Positions 1-8,568 of a stretch of DNA of 64,000 bases are shown piece by piece. The position numbers and the translations under genes are program-made. The notes beneath the pieces are model-generated. The model had not been told where the DNA came from, made no database searches, and saw only the letters and a list, made by a program, of their open reading frames with translations. The stretch's first letter is position 1; every line of letters begins with the position of its first letter. The stretch covers positions 124,001-188,000 of the forward strand of contig NZ_JAATOV010000004.1 in the NCBI RefSeq assembly GCF_011806425.1, given 5' to 3'. Source of the DNA: Thalassospira lucentensis (GTDB lineage: Bacteria > Pseudomonadota > Alphaproteobacteria > Rhodospirillales > Thalassospiraceae).

Positions 1-239
1 ATGGCGGATTGCATTTTTGTGCCCGCCTGATCGCGGGGCATGATGACATCATGATGCAAGAACAGATGGTAAAAGCCGGCCTCGATTGCCGGGCACTGTC
101 ATCCTATTTCCATGATAAATCGCCAGAAAACCGACCCAAGCTGCCGCAAGGATTGGTTCTTGGATTTGCCGGATGGCATAAAAAGAGCCTCACCGAAAGT
201 TTTGGTGAACTGGTCACGATTTTAGACCGTAACTCATGA
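1..239 (+). CDS. C-terminal end of a MocR-type (GntR/aminotransferase-like) regulator, partial
   Basis: The reading frame is open from base 3 and ends with TGA at 237-239, so only about the last 78 residues are in the window. The piece contains a GGLH start, followed by a GLVLGFAG stretch near the end. That pattern is typical of the last part of the aminotransferase-like (fold type I PLP) domain of MocR/PdxR regulators, where a loop reading G-L-x-L-G-[FY]-A-G precedes a final helix. Known MocR proteins bind DNA through an N-terminal winged helix, which lies outside the window. A stand-alone class I/II aminotransferase is the main alternative. The N-terminus, target genes and PLP lysine cannot be seen here. 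Confidence 0.6.
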   Translation, partial: GGLHFCARLIAGHDDIMMQEQMVKAGLDCRALSSYFHDKSPENRPKLPQGLVLGFAGWHKKSLTESFGELVTILDRNS

Positions 240-349
240 TGTACCCCAAGCCAGAGAGAGCGGCTTAGCTACACTTCCCTACAGCTGTCGAAGTTGAGTT
301 GCTCTCTCCTTCTTTGGATATCCTGCCGACACCATCCTCAAGGATAGAA

Positions 350-1843
350 ATGACCAAACGTTCCATCGCCATCATGTGGTTTCGAAACGATTTACGTTTG
401 GCCGACAATCCGGCCTTGCGCGCGGCGGCCAAATGGGCGCGCGACAATGACGGATGTGTTTTGCCGGTCTTTGTTCTTGATCCTGTTATTTCCGATCAAC
501 TCGGCGGGGCGACGCGATGGTGGCTGGAAAAAAGCCTGCGCGTCCTTGACCGGTCTATAGCCGATCTTGCCGCTGGTGGTGATGACATTGACGATATTGA
601 TGCATTTTCGGCGTTGCGCCTGTTTACCGGCAAAGCATCCGCGGTGTTTGATAAAATCATCGAAAACCAGTCGGTCGGTGCGATGTTCTGGAACCGGCTT
701 TATGACAAGCCATCGATCAAGCGCGATACCGACATCAAGGCGGACATGATGGATCGGGGACTTGAGTGCGAAAGCTTTAAGGGGCAGCTTCTGTTTGAGC
801 CATGGGAAGTAAAAACCGTTGCGGGTACCGATTTTAAGGTGTTTAGCCCGTTCTGGCGCGCCTGCCAAAAAAGTGAGCCGCCGCGCTCCCCCAATGAGGC
901 GCCCGACAAAATCGCCCTATGCGATGAAAAGATCAAAGGTGCGGTTGGGCTTGATGCGCTTGATCTGTCGCCCAAGCCATTTGACTGGGCAGCGGGACTG
1001 GATGAACGTTTTACCCCCGGTGAAAAAGGCGCGATGGATCAGTTGTTTGATTTCATCGATGACCGATTGCAAGATTACGCCGATCTGCGCGATCGCCCGG
1101 GCCACCGGGTGACATCAGAACTTTCACCACATTTGCGGTTTGGCGAAATCAGTCCGTTTCAGGTTTATCACACCGCCAAACATTTTGCCGATGCCAACCC
1201 CGGCAAGGGTAAAACCGCGTCCAAGTTCCTGTCGGAACTGGGCTGGCGGGAATTTTCCCACCATGTGCTGTTCCACGCAAAAGACCTTCGCACCGAACCG
1301 CTTCAGGAAAAGTTCAACGATTTTCCCTGGGCCGATGCGCCAGATGATTTGCGCGCTTGGCAACGCGGCCAGACCGGATTCCCGATTGTCGATGCCGGAA
1401 TGCGCGAACTTTGGCATACGGGATATATGCATAACCGGGTTCGAATGATTGTCGGATCGATCTTGGTCAAGCACCTGTTGATCCATTGGCGCGACGGATT
1501 GGCATGGTTTGATGACACGCTTGTTGATGCCTGCCCGGCCAATGATCCGTTTTCATGGCAATGGATTGGCGGATGTGGTGCGGATGCAGCACCGTATTTC
1601 CGTATTTTCAACCCGGTGCTTCAGGGCGAAAAGTTTGATCCCGAGGGCGAATATGTTCGCCAATGGGTGCCCGAACTTTCCGATATGCCCGACAAGTTCC
1701 TTCATAAACCGTGGGAAGCGCCCGAAAGCGTTCTGAAGGATGCTGGCGTGACGTTGGATGATACGTACCCAACACCCCTGATCGGCCTTAAAGAAGGGCG
1801 TGAACGGGCATTAGAAGCCTATAAGGCGGTCAAAAAAGACTAA
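350..1843 (+). CDS. phrB: Deoxyribodipyrimidine photolyase (cryptochrome/photolyase family)
   Basis: The product is 497 aa and is predicted to repair cyclobutane pyrimidine dimers with blue light and FAD. The N-terminal Rossmann-like antenna domain begins with IMWFRNDLRL, the usual photolyase opening. The C-terminal FAD domain carries TGFPIVDAGMREL, the HNRVRM stretch and GADAAPYFRIFNP followed by GEKFDPEGEYVRQWVPEL, which are hallmarks of class I photolyases. I chose the ATG at 350 because AAGGAT lies just upstream and the protein then starts in the family-typical place; a TTG at 299 would add 17 residues with no similarity. The gene stands alone on the plus strand and ends at its own terminator. 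DASH-type or cryptochrome function cannot be fully excluded, but the motifs favour CPD repair. Confidence 0.95.
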   Translation: MTKRSIAIMWFRNDLRLADNPALRAAAKWARDNDGCVLPVFVLDPVISDQLGGATRWWLEKSLRVLDRSIADLAAGGDDIDDIDAFSALRLFTGKASAVFDKIIENQSVGAMFWNRLYDKPSIKRDTDIKADMMDRGLECESFKGQLLFEPWEVKTVAGTDFKVFSPFWRACQKSEPPRSPNEAPDKIALCDEKIKGAVGLDALDLSPKPFDWAAGLDERFTPGEKGAMDQLFDFIDDRLQDYADLRDRPGHRVTSELSPHLRFGEISPFQVYHTAKHFADANPGKGKTASKFLSELGWREFSHHVLFHAKDLRTEPLQEKFNDFPWADAPDDLRAWQRGQTGFPIVDAGMRELWHTGYMHNRVRMIVGSILVKHLLIHWRDGLAWFDDTLVDACPANDPFSWQWIGGCGADAAPYFRIFNPVLQGEKFDPEGEYVRQWVPELSDMPDKFLHKPWEAPESVLKDAGVTLDDTYPTPLIGLKEGRERALEAYKAVKKD

Positions 1844-1866
1844 GGCAAACTTGCCTTAGCCTTTTT
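1842..1866 (+). terminator. Rho-independent terminator after the photolyase gene
   Basis: The stem AAGGCA/TGCCTT with an AACT loop starts within the stop codon of the photolyase gene and is followed closely by CTTTTT. The stem is short (6 bp), so strength is uncertain. Confidence 0.55.
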
Positions 1867-1899
1867 CTGTGTTTGCGATGCTGTGACCTTAAATGCCGA

Positions 1900-3447
1900 T
1901 CACAGCCAGAACAGTTTGCGTTCGGCAAATTCTTTCCACGCCATGCCAAGCCCATCAAGCTCGTGATCAACCCGCCCGGCAAACCAGCCCGACACCAGCC
2001 CAATGGCAACCAGTCCGTCTTTTGACAGGTTAGGGGCCAATGACATCAGGCGCTTTTCCGCCACGGATGCGTCATGCAGGTGACCCAAAATATCTTGCAG
2101 GGCGACAAGGCCGCTTCGGAATTTTTTGACTTTCTTGCCGCCATAAACACCGCCAAAGAAATCGGTGCCATAGCGCATCTGTTTGACATCCAGACGCAGG
2201 GCATGAAGCTGTGGGGTGGTGAGAACCATGATGTTATCGCCGCGCCGAATGCCCCGTTTATAGGCTTTATCAAGCAACGGCTCGGCCATTTCACCGACCG
2301 GGGCAGCCATCGCCTTCATCTGCGCCGCGCTGGCGCCCGATGCCCAACGTGAATAGGTCGCCCACGCGCCAAGGATCAAGATAAGCTGCCCATATTCGGG
2401 GCTATCAAGCATATCACGGGCCGTGGCCAACGCCTTTTTCCGCTCCGCCTCGGCGGCGGTGCGCAACTCAGAAATTCCGGCGTGCTGTGGGAAACGTTCT
2501 TCGATCTGGGGCATGGTTTCGCCAAGGAAAACATCCCAGTCACGCAGCGCATCAAGTGCCTTGCTGCATGATTTCAGCAACCGGCGCAGCAACACCGCCT
2601 CGCCATTTGGCAGGTTCTTTTTAAACAGGTTAAACGCCACGCGCAGGCGGCGCATGCCCACCCGCATCTGATGGCAGCCTTCGACATGCACGTCTTCACG
2701 CACGCAGACCTCATTACCGAGGATCATGCGCAACCCTTGCGCCAAAACAGCACGAAAGGCCATTTCCGCGGACATATCGGAACTCAGCGCGACCGGATCG
2801 GGCTTAAAGAAACTGATGCCATTGCCCAGATACAAATCGCGCCCGCGTGACGCCTTAGATCGCATGCTCAGCAACAGCGGCACGCTGCGTTGCAGTTCAA
2901 GGGCAAGGTCAAACAAGGCGGCGGGGTGGCCTTCTTTAAGTTCAAACTCAACCTCAGAAATCGGGACTTCTTTTTCACCCGAACGCACCACACCCTGATC
3001 AATTGCCATTTCCATCGTGGCATCACGATAGGTCAGATCAACAGCACTGCGTTTCAGGTCACTTTCAAAAATACGGTCGAGCTTTTTCTTTTTCACAAAC
3101 TTCTTAAGGAGCTTTTTGACGTCCTTATCTGTGAAAAGATCAAGATCGAGATCACCATTTTCCAGATCAACCGTCCATTCGTTGCGCGCGGGCAAGGCTT
3201 CGCGCAGGCCATTGGATGTTTTGACTGTTTGCTCCCACCCCATGCTGCCTTTTTTGCGCAGGCGCACGGCAAGCCCTTTGCGGGCCAAGGAAAGCTTTGG
3301 CGTGTCATGATAGGCCGAAACAAGATGGGTTGTTGTCAGACGGCGGCCTTCTTTGACCTCTCGCAGAACCGACGCGTTTTTAAGACGCGCAACATGTTTT
3401 GGATCGATGCGAAGTTTCAGTTCGATCTCGATCTGCTTTTCAGCCAT
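1900..3447 (-). CDS. CYTH-CHAD protein, predicted inorganic triphosphatase
   Basis: The product is 515 aa. The N-terminal half is a CYTH domain: EIELKLRI right after the start carries the E-x-E-x-K signature that binds triphosphate and metal. The C-terminal half, from about residue 240, is a CHAD domain: histidine- and arginine-rich helices such as VEGCHQMRVGMRRLRVAFN and LHALRLDVKQMRYGTDFF. CYTH enzymes hydrolyse tripolyphosphate; CHAD domains bind polyphosphate, so a role in polyphosphate metabolism is likely. The start at 3447 was chosen because GAGGGA lies about 6 bases upstream; an alternative start at 3465 only adds six residues. The gene faces the photolyase gene and has a long upstream non-coding stretch. 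Confidence 0.9.
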   Translation of the reverse strand: MAEKQIEIELKLRIDPKHVARLKNASVLREVKEGRRLTTTHLVSAYHDTPKLSLARKGLAVRLRKKGSMGWEQTVKTSNGLREALPARNEWTVDLENGDLDLDLFTDKDVKKLLKKFVKKKKLDRIFESDLKRSAVDLTYRDATMEMAIDQGVVRSGEKEVPISEVEFELKEGHPAALFDLALELQRSVPLLLSMRSKASRGRDLYLGNGISFFKPDPVALSSDMSAEMAFRAVLAQGLRMILGNEVCVREDVHVEGCHQMRVGMRRLRVAFNLFKKNLPNGEAVLLRRLLKSCSKALDALRDWDVFLGETMPQIEERFPQHAGISELRTAAEAERKKALATARDMLDSPEYGQLILILGAWATYSRWASGASAAQMKAMAAPVGEMAEPLLDKAYKRGIRRGDNIMVLTTPQLHALRLDVKQMRYGTDFFGGVYGGKKVKKFRSGLVALQDILGHLHDASVAEKRLMSLAPNLSKDGLVAIGLVSGWFAGRVDHELDGLGMAWKEFAERKLFWL

Positions 3448-3934
3448 TTTTATTCCCTCAGGCAATCCGGTGCGTTATGGCGCGTATACCATAATTTACC
3501 CTAAGACATTCTTGGAAAATGGCTTTTCAATGTCACGCGCCAAGGCACCAAGAATTGTAAAATTTCGGTAACAAAGCGCAAAAAGCGTCTTGAAATCAAG
3601 CTTTAAACATCTGGCTATCGCTTTGCTCAGCGATCCATTTTCATTTGAAAATGCTTTGGCGTTTTGAAGTTCATTTAATCGGATTTTACGCCCCTACCCG
3701 CCTAATTTGGCGTTTCGGCCAATAGCACCGGCTCAGCGCCACAGCGATTCCGCTCCCAGGCATCACCCAAAAACAGTCGCGCTGGTTAGGGTGTATGACG
3801 CATGCGTAGCGCGGAAAATTGGAGTGCACAGCCACACCGCATTATCGCGATGGCCAAGGCGCAGATGGTATCGGAAAGAAGTTTCTTTTGGCGAAGGCGG
3901 CTCCGGGACCGAGCTTTGCCAACATTCACCGCAA
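3448..3934. other. Intergenic stretch upstream of the CYTH-CHAD gene
   Basis: About 490 bases without a convincing gene. Open frames running through 3707-4276 cross the tRNA-Phe gene and show no recognisable protein features. The promoter of the CYTH-CHAD gene should lie at the left side of this stretch, but no clear -35/-10 pair stands out. Confidence 0.5.
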
Positions 3935-3964
3935 AAACAAAAAACCCGGCCAAACGGCCGGGTT
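3935..3964 (-). terminator. Terminator of tRNA-Phe
   Basis: The 9-bp perfect stem AACCCGGCC/GGCCGGGTT with a 4-base loop is followed on the minus strand by TTTTTTG and further T residues. It sits about 20 bases past the CCA end of tRNA-Phe. Confidence 0.85.
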
Positions 3965-3982
3965 ATTTTTGCTTTTGAAAGA

Positions 3983-4058
3983 TGGTGCCCAGAGGCGGGT
4001 TCGAACCACCGACACGCGGATTTTCAGTCCACTGCTCTACCAACTGAGCTATCTGGGC
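3983..4058 (-). tRNA. tRNA-Phe (anticodon GAA), CCA encoded
   Basis: The minus strand reads GCCCAGA at the 5' end, pairing with TCTGGGC at the 3' end, followed by A and an encoded CCA, 76 nt in all. The anticodon loop CTGAAAA gives GAA. The D arm (GCTC...GAGC) and the T arm with GTTCGAA are intact. It has its own promoter just upstream, after the yacG stop codon, and a strong terminator downstream. tRNA-Phe next to yacG is a common arrangement in alphaproteobacteria. Confidence 0.97.
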
Positions 4059-4108
4059 ACTTTATCTTTCGTCTCTGTTTCCAGAGCGTTCCCTGCGGAA
4101 CGAGCGGG

Positions 4109-4137
4109 GTTATACAAACTCCTTCGGGGCTTGTCCA
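4109..4137 (-). promoter_or_regulatory. Sigma70-type promoter for tRNA-Phe
   Basis: On the minus strand a TGGACA box (4132-4137) is separated by 17 bases from TATAAC (4109-4114), close to consensus. Transcription would begin about 45 bases before the mature tRNA. The boxes lie in the short gap between the yacG stop and the tRNA. Confidence 0.7.
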
Positions 4138-4162
4138 GACTCAAATCGCATTTTTTTTGTAC

Positions 4163-4363
4163 TTAAAATTCTTCTTCATCTTCAAGGTCTTCGAGATACT
4201 CTGGCGGCTCGGTTGCGGGAATTGCGTAGCTTTCATTCAACCACTTTCCAAGATCCAGATCCGCACAGCGTTTTGAGCAGAAGGGCTTGTACTTTTCATC
4301 CACCGGCTTGTCACAAACAGGGCACGGCGAGCCTGCTGTTTTTGCTGTATTTTTTTCGGTCAT
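4163..4363 (-). CDS. yacG: DNA gyrase inhibitor YacG (zinc-finger protein)
   Basis: A 66-aa protein with two CxxC-like pairs: CPVC near residue 14 and FCSKRC near residue 28, spaced as in the YacG zinc ribbon. The following DLGKWLNESYAIP is the family's conserved helix and the tail is acidic (LEDLEDEEEF). In E. coli YacG binds GyrB and inhibits gyrase. Its ATG overlaps the stop codon of the upstream RNase gene by 4 bases (ATGA), so the two are translationally coupled; this rng-yacG pairing is usual in the class. Confidence 0.95.
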   Translation of the reverse strand: MTEKNTAKTAGSPCPVCDKPVDEKYKPFCSKRCADLDLGKWLNESYAIPATEPPEYLEDLEDEEEF

Positions 4364-5787
4364 ATCTTTTTCTCCAAGCGGTAGGCATCTTCACTTAGCG
4401 TTGGGTCGGCAATGATTTCGGGGGCAACGCCCAATTCATTTTGTAAAATTTGTGTGCCGTTGACATCCGATGCAAGCAGCTGGGCCATCATGGGCGACAC
4501 ATAAAGCGACATGGCCCCAACGACACCACTTCGGCATTGGGCAATCACCCCCCGTATCACGCCATTCAGTGCGGTTTGGGCCGAAAGCCGGCGGACATCT
4601 GATTTTGCCTGCATCCGTTCATAAAGCGATTCGCCCGACCGCTGGCGGCTAAATTCGTACAAGCCAAGCCGGGTAAATCCGCCGATTTGAACCGCGCCAT
4701 CAAGCTCCGCGCCAAAGGATTTGCGCAGGGTACTGTCAAACATGTCCCGGCCCGTGCGCGATTTCACGCGCAGTGGGTCAATCACAATCAAACCACCGAT
4801 ATTACGCAGGCGGATTTGATGGACGATTTCCTTGGCCGCGCGGTTATTCACCTCGATCGCGCGGGTTTCGGCATCGCGCCCCGCATCCGCGCCCGCTGCG
4901 TTGACATCAATCGCACACAGGGCGGTCGTCGGATCAATCGCGATCCAGCCCCCACCGGGCAGGTCAACCTTGGACGCGACGGCGTTATTGATTTCATCTT
5001 CCAGGTCGATATCAAGATCGATATCCGGGTCGCTGGCACCAAACAAAAGCTGTGAGCCAGCGTAGCGGGTAAGATTACCATCCGGGGCCCCACGGGCCTT
5101 TAAAAGGCCGCGCAGGCGTACAAATTCGCTGGTGCCATCAACCATACATGCGCCACCGGCCATAAGATGACGTTCAATCATTTGATCGACGTCCGATTGC
5201 GCCGCGGAAATAAGTTTTGGTTTCTTGGGATCGGCAAGGGCTGCCTGTGCGGCCACCCAATGTCGGCGCAACAGGTTATATTCCCCGGCAAGGGCCGCCT
5301 CGGACCAATCAAGAGCCTGACTGCGCAGCATGATGCCATCATCATCGACCTGAAGCGCTTTAAGCTGGCGCGCCAAATCAGTGCGGCGGTCTTCGTCTTT
5401 GAGTTTGCGGGGAATTTCGATCAGCTTGCCGTTGGGGCGCAAGATCATGCCAAGGCCTTCGATGGCAATCCGCCCGGTAAGCTTTACACCCTTGTCCTCA
5501 AAACCAAGACGGGCGATTTGCACCAGCACCCATTGGCCTTCATGAAGCGGGGTCGCATAGCGATCAAGGGGCAACAGACCATCAGAAAGCCCATCAAGGG
5601 CAACCATGGCCGCAGCCATTTCAGGCAGAACTTTGGTCACACGGCCAAGATGAAGATCAAAGCGTGCTGGCCCACCGCGATCAATCCAAAGACGCGAAAG
5701 ACGTCCCTTTTCGATAAGGGCGATCCGCCGTTCAAGCGCAACAGCGTCAATCAGCAGGCGGCCGTTTGCAGGTACGCCAGCTGTCAT
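4360..5787 (-). CDS. rng: Ribonuclease E/G family endoribonuclease
   Basis: The product is 475 aa, close to RNase G and much shorter than RNase E, with no long C-terminal scaffold. It has an N-terminal S1-like part (DLHLGRVTKVLPEMAAAMVAL), then the catalytic DNase I-like core: CAIDVNAAG and LIVIDPLRVKSR carry the Asp and Asn residues that bind the catalytic magnesium. RNase G processes the 5' end of 16S rRNA and cleaves mRNAs. The start follows GAGG with suitable spacing. The gene begins 2 bases after the maf stop and overlaps yacG. I see no CPxCxG zinc-link motif of classical RNase E, so the oligomeric state may differ. The annotation as rng rather than rne rests on length. Confidence 0.88.
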   Translation of the reverse strand: MTAGVPANGRLLIDAVALERRIALIEKGRLSRLWIDRGGPARFDLHLGRVTKVLPEMAAAMVALDGLSDGLLPLDRYATPLHEGQWVLVQIARLGFEDKGVKLTGRIAIEGLGMILRPNGKLIEIPRKLKDEDRRTDLARQLKALQVDDDGIMLRSQALDWSEAALAGEYNLLRRHWVAAQAALADPKKPKLISAAQSDVDQMIERHLMAGGACMVDGTSEFVRLRGLLKARGAPDGNLTRYAGSQLLFGASDPDIDLDIDLEDEINNAVASKVDLPGGGWIAIDPTTALCAIDVNAAGADAGRDAETRAIEVNNRAAKEIVHQIRLRNIGGLIVIDPLRVKSRTGRDMFDSTLRKSFGAELDGAVQIGGFTRLGLYEFSRQRSGESLYERMQAKSDVRRLSAQTALNGVIRGVIAQCRSGVVGAMSLYVSPMMAQLLASDVNGTQILQNELGVAPEIIADPTLSEDAYRLEKKI

Positions 5788-5789
5788 GA

Positions 5790-6422
5790 TCAGACCTCGT
5801 TGAATTGATAGCCAAGGCCGCGCAGAAGACCATCCACCTCACATAGGGATAGTCCGACGACATTGGAATACGACCCCGAAATCGCCTTAACAAAGGTCGC
5901 GGCATGGCCCTGAATGGCGTATGCGCCCGCTTTGCCCTGCCATTCGTCATGCGACAGGTAACGATCAAGGTCCTCGTGACCGAGGGTGCGGAATTTAACC
6001 TGCGTTTCAATCACACGCGATCGTTCCGTCCCATCCGGCGCAATCAGGCACACACCGCCATAGACGCGATGACGACGCCCCGAAAGCAGGGTCAGGAATT
6101 TACGGGCTTCGCGTTCATCAGATGCCTTACCCAGCGCACGTGTGCCGCAGGCAACCACAGTGTCAGCTGCAAGAATAAAAGCCCCGCCATTGCTTTTGGC
6201 AACGGCACGGGCTTTTTCTTCGGCAAGGCGCAGCGCAAGACGGCGCGGACTTTCGTCGGCCTTGGGCGTTTCGTCGATATCTGCCGGGGCAACCTGATCT
6301 GGCACAATTCCGATCTGCGCAAGCAGCTCAAGACGGCGCGGCGATGCAGAGGCCAATATCAGTTTCGACAAGACGCGGCTCCCGGATGTCGGATCTTTGA
6401 CCGTGGTTTGCGATATGATCAT
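5790..6422 (-). CDS. maf: Maf-like nucleotide pyrophosphatase
   Basis: A 210-aa protein with the Maf opening LILASASPRRLELL, the ADTVVA motif containing the catalytic Asp, and a C-terminal KAGAYAIQGHA stretch that ends the active site. Maf/YhdE/YceF enzymes hydrolyse dTTP, UTP or modified NTPs to monophosphates and pyrophosphate. The family match starts at about residue 19, so the first 18 residues are probably an extension or the true start is slightly inside; the ATG at 6422 is the only obvious one. The gene sits between infA and rng in the conserved minus-strand block. Confidence 0.93.
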   Translation of the reverse strand: MIISQTTVKDPTSGSRVLSKLILASASPRRLELLAQIGIVPDQVAPADIDETPKADESPRRLALRLAEEKARAVAKSNGGAFILAADTVVACGTRALGKASDEREARKFLTLLSGRRHRVYGGVCLIAPDGTERSRVIETQVKFRTLGHEDLDRYLSHDEWQGKAGAYAIQGHAATFVKAISGSYSNVVGLSLCEVDGLLRGLGYQFNEV

Positions 6423-6516
6423 CTCACCCGCAATCCATACACAGAAAAATTGCCCTTGGGCGCAAAGGTAAACCGCACGCCAGACAAGGTCAATTTACGC
6501 TGTAGCAGGTTTCAGA

Positions 6517-6735
6517 TTACTTGAAACGGAAGGTGATACGACCCTTGGTCAGGTCATAAGGGGTCATTTCGACGCTGACACGGTCCCCTGCGAGAACGCG
6601 AATACGGTTCTTACGCATTTTGCCCGAAGTGTGAGCAAGGATTTCGTGGTCATTGTCCAGCTTCACACGAAACATCGCGTTGGGCAGAAGTTCAACGACA
6701 GTGCCCTGAAACTCGATAACGTCTTCTTTAGCCAT
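6517..6735 (-). CDS. infA: Translation initiation factor IF-1
   Basis: A 72-aa protein of exactly the usual IF-1 length: [13 protein letters not shown] at the start, [19 protein letters not shown] in the middle and [10 protein letters not shown] at the end, all diagnostic of the single S1/OB-fold. IF-1 occupies the ribosomal A site during initiation. AGGAG lies 4 bases before the ATG. It is separated from maf by about 95 bases in the same direction. Confidence 0.98.
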   Translation of the reverse strand: MAKEDVIEFQGTVVELLPNAMFRVKLDNDHEILAHTSGKMRKNRIRVLAGDRVSVEMTPYDLTKGRITFRFK

Positions 6736-7011
6736 GTGACTCCTAGCTTTCGTATTGCAATATCAAAATACCGGTGGGGCGCAAACTGCTCTGAACCGGG
6801 CAAAAGGTCAAGTCCTTTCACATCAACGCATCAGCGGCCCTGCACTGCAGGTTTGACATGTCAGCGGCGAAACACCGCTTAAAACGCATCAAAGCCCACA
6901 AAACCCCAAGGGTTATCAAGGTTGCTTGCAGTGTTGGTTCTTTGCGATGATACTTAATCGCCTCTATTGTTTGACAGAACTGATAATCTTCGCACATAGG
7001 AGATTGATACC

Positions 7012-7506
7012 ATGTCACCACAGCAACTGCCTGAAATCCGCCTTGCGGAAGAGTCCGATGCCCCGGCCATTCATGCCATGCTGTATGAAATTGCCGCGGC
7101 AACCGGCAGCGCGGAAAAGTTCGTCAGCAGCCCCGACGACATTGCCCGCGATGGGTTTGGGCCGTCGCCTGCGTTTGAAGCGCTGATCGCAACGGACGAT
7201 TTGGATCCGGTCGCCTTGTGTCTTTATTTCCCAAGCTATTCGACGTTCCGCGGACAAGCGGGCGTTTACATGCAGGACCTGTATGTTGCGCCATCCCATC
7301 GCGGCGGCGGATTTGCGCAAAAGATGGTGCAGGCCGTCGCGCAACGCGCAGCATCGCAGGGCAAAAGCTATATCCGTCTTTCCGTCGATGCCAAAAATGT
7401 CGTTGGCCAACGATTTTATCAGAAAATCGGCATGCGCCATGCTGATGATGAAAAGATCTTTGTGCTTGATGGGGATGCCTTTAGCGCGTTGGCAAACAGC
7501 GCATAA
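7012..7506 (+). CDS. GNAT family N-acetyltransferase
   Basis: A 164-aa single-domain GCN5-like acetyltransferase. The segment MQDLYVAPSHRGGGFAQKMV is the acetyl-CoA pyrophosphate loop (here R-G-G-G-x-A instead of the more common Q/R-x-x-G-x-G/A), and FYQKIGMRH near residue 143 is motif B. AGGAG stands 9 bases before the ATG. The substrate cannot be predicted; small amines or polyamines are typical for this subgroup. It is the only plus-strand gene within an otherwise minus-strand housekeeping block and separates infA from the phosphatase gene, suggesting a later insertion. Confidence 0.88.
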   Translation: MSPQQLPEIRLAEESDAPAIHAMLYEIAAATGSAEKFVSSPDDIARDGFGPSPAFEALIATDDLDPVALCLYFPSYSTFRGQAGVYMQDLYVAPSHRGGGFAQKMVQAVAQRAASQGKSYIRLSVDAKNVVGQRFYQKIGMRHADDEKIFVLDGDAFSALANSA

Positions 7507-7588
7507 TCAGACTTTTGCGACCAAGTATTGATGCCCGCGTTTTATCATCAGACTATTGGTATCTAACCGCCGGGATTAAACGGTTACG

Positions 7589-8035
7589 TCAAACGGTTGG
7601 TGCGGGCCCAATGGGAAAACGATCAAGGATGCGTTTTTTGATCTGATAGCGCACCTGACGATAGGCTTCCAGGCGTGTTTCGCGCGATCCTTCGACAATG
7701 GTGGCATCGAAGGTATTCCAGAATTCAACATCACAGGCCATGGTGCGGGTCATTTCGACCGCCCGGTGCTGGGCTTCTGGTGACATGGTGATGATCAGAT
7801 CAAAGAACCCGTCTTCAAGCTGATCAAACGTTTTTGAATGGTATGAGGATATATCCAGACCGATTTCATTCATGACTTCGACGGCGAAACCATCAACGTC
7901 CCCTGCCCGCACCCCACAGCATTCGACATAAATCCGCGTTCCATAAAAATGACGCATCAGGGTGGCGGCCATGATGGACCGCACGGCATTGTAGCTGCAG
8001 GCAAAAAGGACAGAACCGGGAAGCTCGTCTGCCAC
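7589..8035 (-). CDS. Low-molecular-weight phosphotyrosine phosphatase / ArsC-like protein
   Basis: A 148-aa protein with the P-loop CSYNAVRS (C-x5-R-S) at about residue 13, the nucleophile and phosphate-binding loop of LMW phosphatases and thioredoxin-coupled arsenate reductases. The general-acid Asp is probably in FWNTFDAT near residue 108; in most relatives this Asp is followed by Pro, here by Ala. In alphaproteobacteria this gene regularly follows hisD and UPF0262, as it does here (6 bases after the UPF0262 stop). A housekeeping protein phosphatase role is more likely than arsenate reduction because no ars genes are near, but that is inference. Confidence 0.88.
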   Translation of the reverse strand: MADELPGSVLFACSYNAVRSIMAATLMRHFYGTRIYVECCGVRAGDVDGFAVEVMNEIGLDISSYHSKTFDQLEDGFFDLIITMSPEAQHRAVEMTRTMACDVEFWNTFDATIVEGSRETRLEAYRQVRYQIKKRILDRFPIGPAPTV

Positions 8036-8041
8036 GGCCCC

Positions 8042-8518
8042 TTAACCCCGGATATGAAGGACGCAGATCAGCGTAAATAGGCGCCGGGCGGTATTTTCAT
8101 CCACGGTCACCTTCTCGGCCAGCAATTCACGCAACTGTTCGGAGCCTTCGTTGTGAAGGCCCCGTCTGGCCATATCAATGGTTTCGATCTGGGCTGCACT
8201 GGCCTTTTTGATCGCATCATAATAGCTTTCGCAGATCATGAAGTAATCTTTGACGATCCGGCGAAACGGCGACAATGGGACAGGAATGGTCGTCAGGTTT
8301 TCGGTATCATCGTCGCCGCGCACATCCATATAGATGCGGTTTTCTTCGATGCGCATATGCACCGAATACGGCCCTTCGAAGCCGCCAGCCGGTTCGAAAT
8401 GGTTGTCTTCCAACAGATCATAAATCGCGACAGCTTGTTCGTGTTCGACCTCAGGGCGGCGACGCACCTTGTACTTTTCGTCAAGATAGATACCGGCGAT
8501 ACACTGGCTTTTGGCCAT
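8042..8518 (-). CDS. UPF0262 family protein
   Basis: A 158-aa conserved protein of unknown function restricted largely to alphaproteobacteria. I recognise the family from the opening IYLDEKYKVRRRPEVEHE, the FEGPYSVHMRIEENR segment, the PLSPFRRIVKDYFMICESY helix and the C-terminal TARRLFTLICVLHIRG. No catalytic motif, signal peptide or membrane segment is visible. It lies between hisD and the LMW phosphatase gene in the conserved order and is probably cotranscribed with both. Confidence 0.93.
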   Translation of the reverse strand: MAKSQCIAGIYLDEKYKVRRRPEVEHEQAVAIYDLLEDNHFEPAGGFEGPYSVHMRIEENRIYMDVRGDDDTENLTTIPVPLSPFRRIVKDYFMICESYYDAIKKASAAQIETIDMARRGLHNEGSEQLRELLAEKVTVDENTARRLFTLICVLHIRG

Positions 8519-8568
8519 GGCTCTCTCCCTGCGGTCGGCTTACACGCTGCACTGCAACGCTCTATAGC

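Noticed and set aside
3707-4276. Plus-strand open frame of 189 codons
   Set aside because: Crosses tRNA-Phe, its terminator and the 3' part of yacG; no protein features.
6971-6999. TTGACA at 6971 as promoter of the acetyltransferase gene
   Set aside because: With normal spacing the -10 would be ACATAG and overlap the ribosome-binding site AGGAG, leaving no leader; unlikely.
7589-8035. Arsenate reductase as the function of the LMW phosphatase
   Set aside because: The P-loop fits but no ars genes are near and the location is a conserved housekeeping one, so a protein phosphatase role is preferred.
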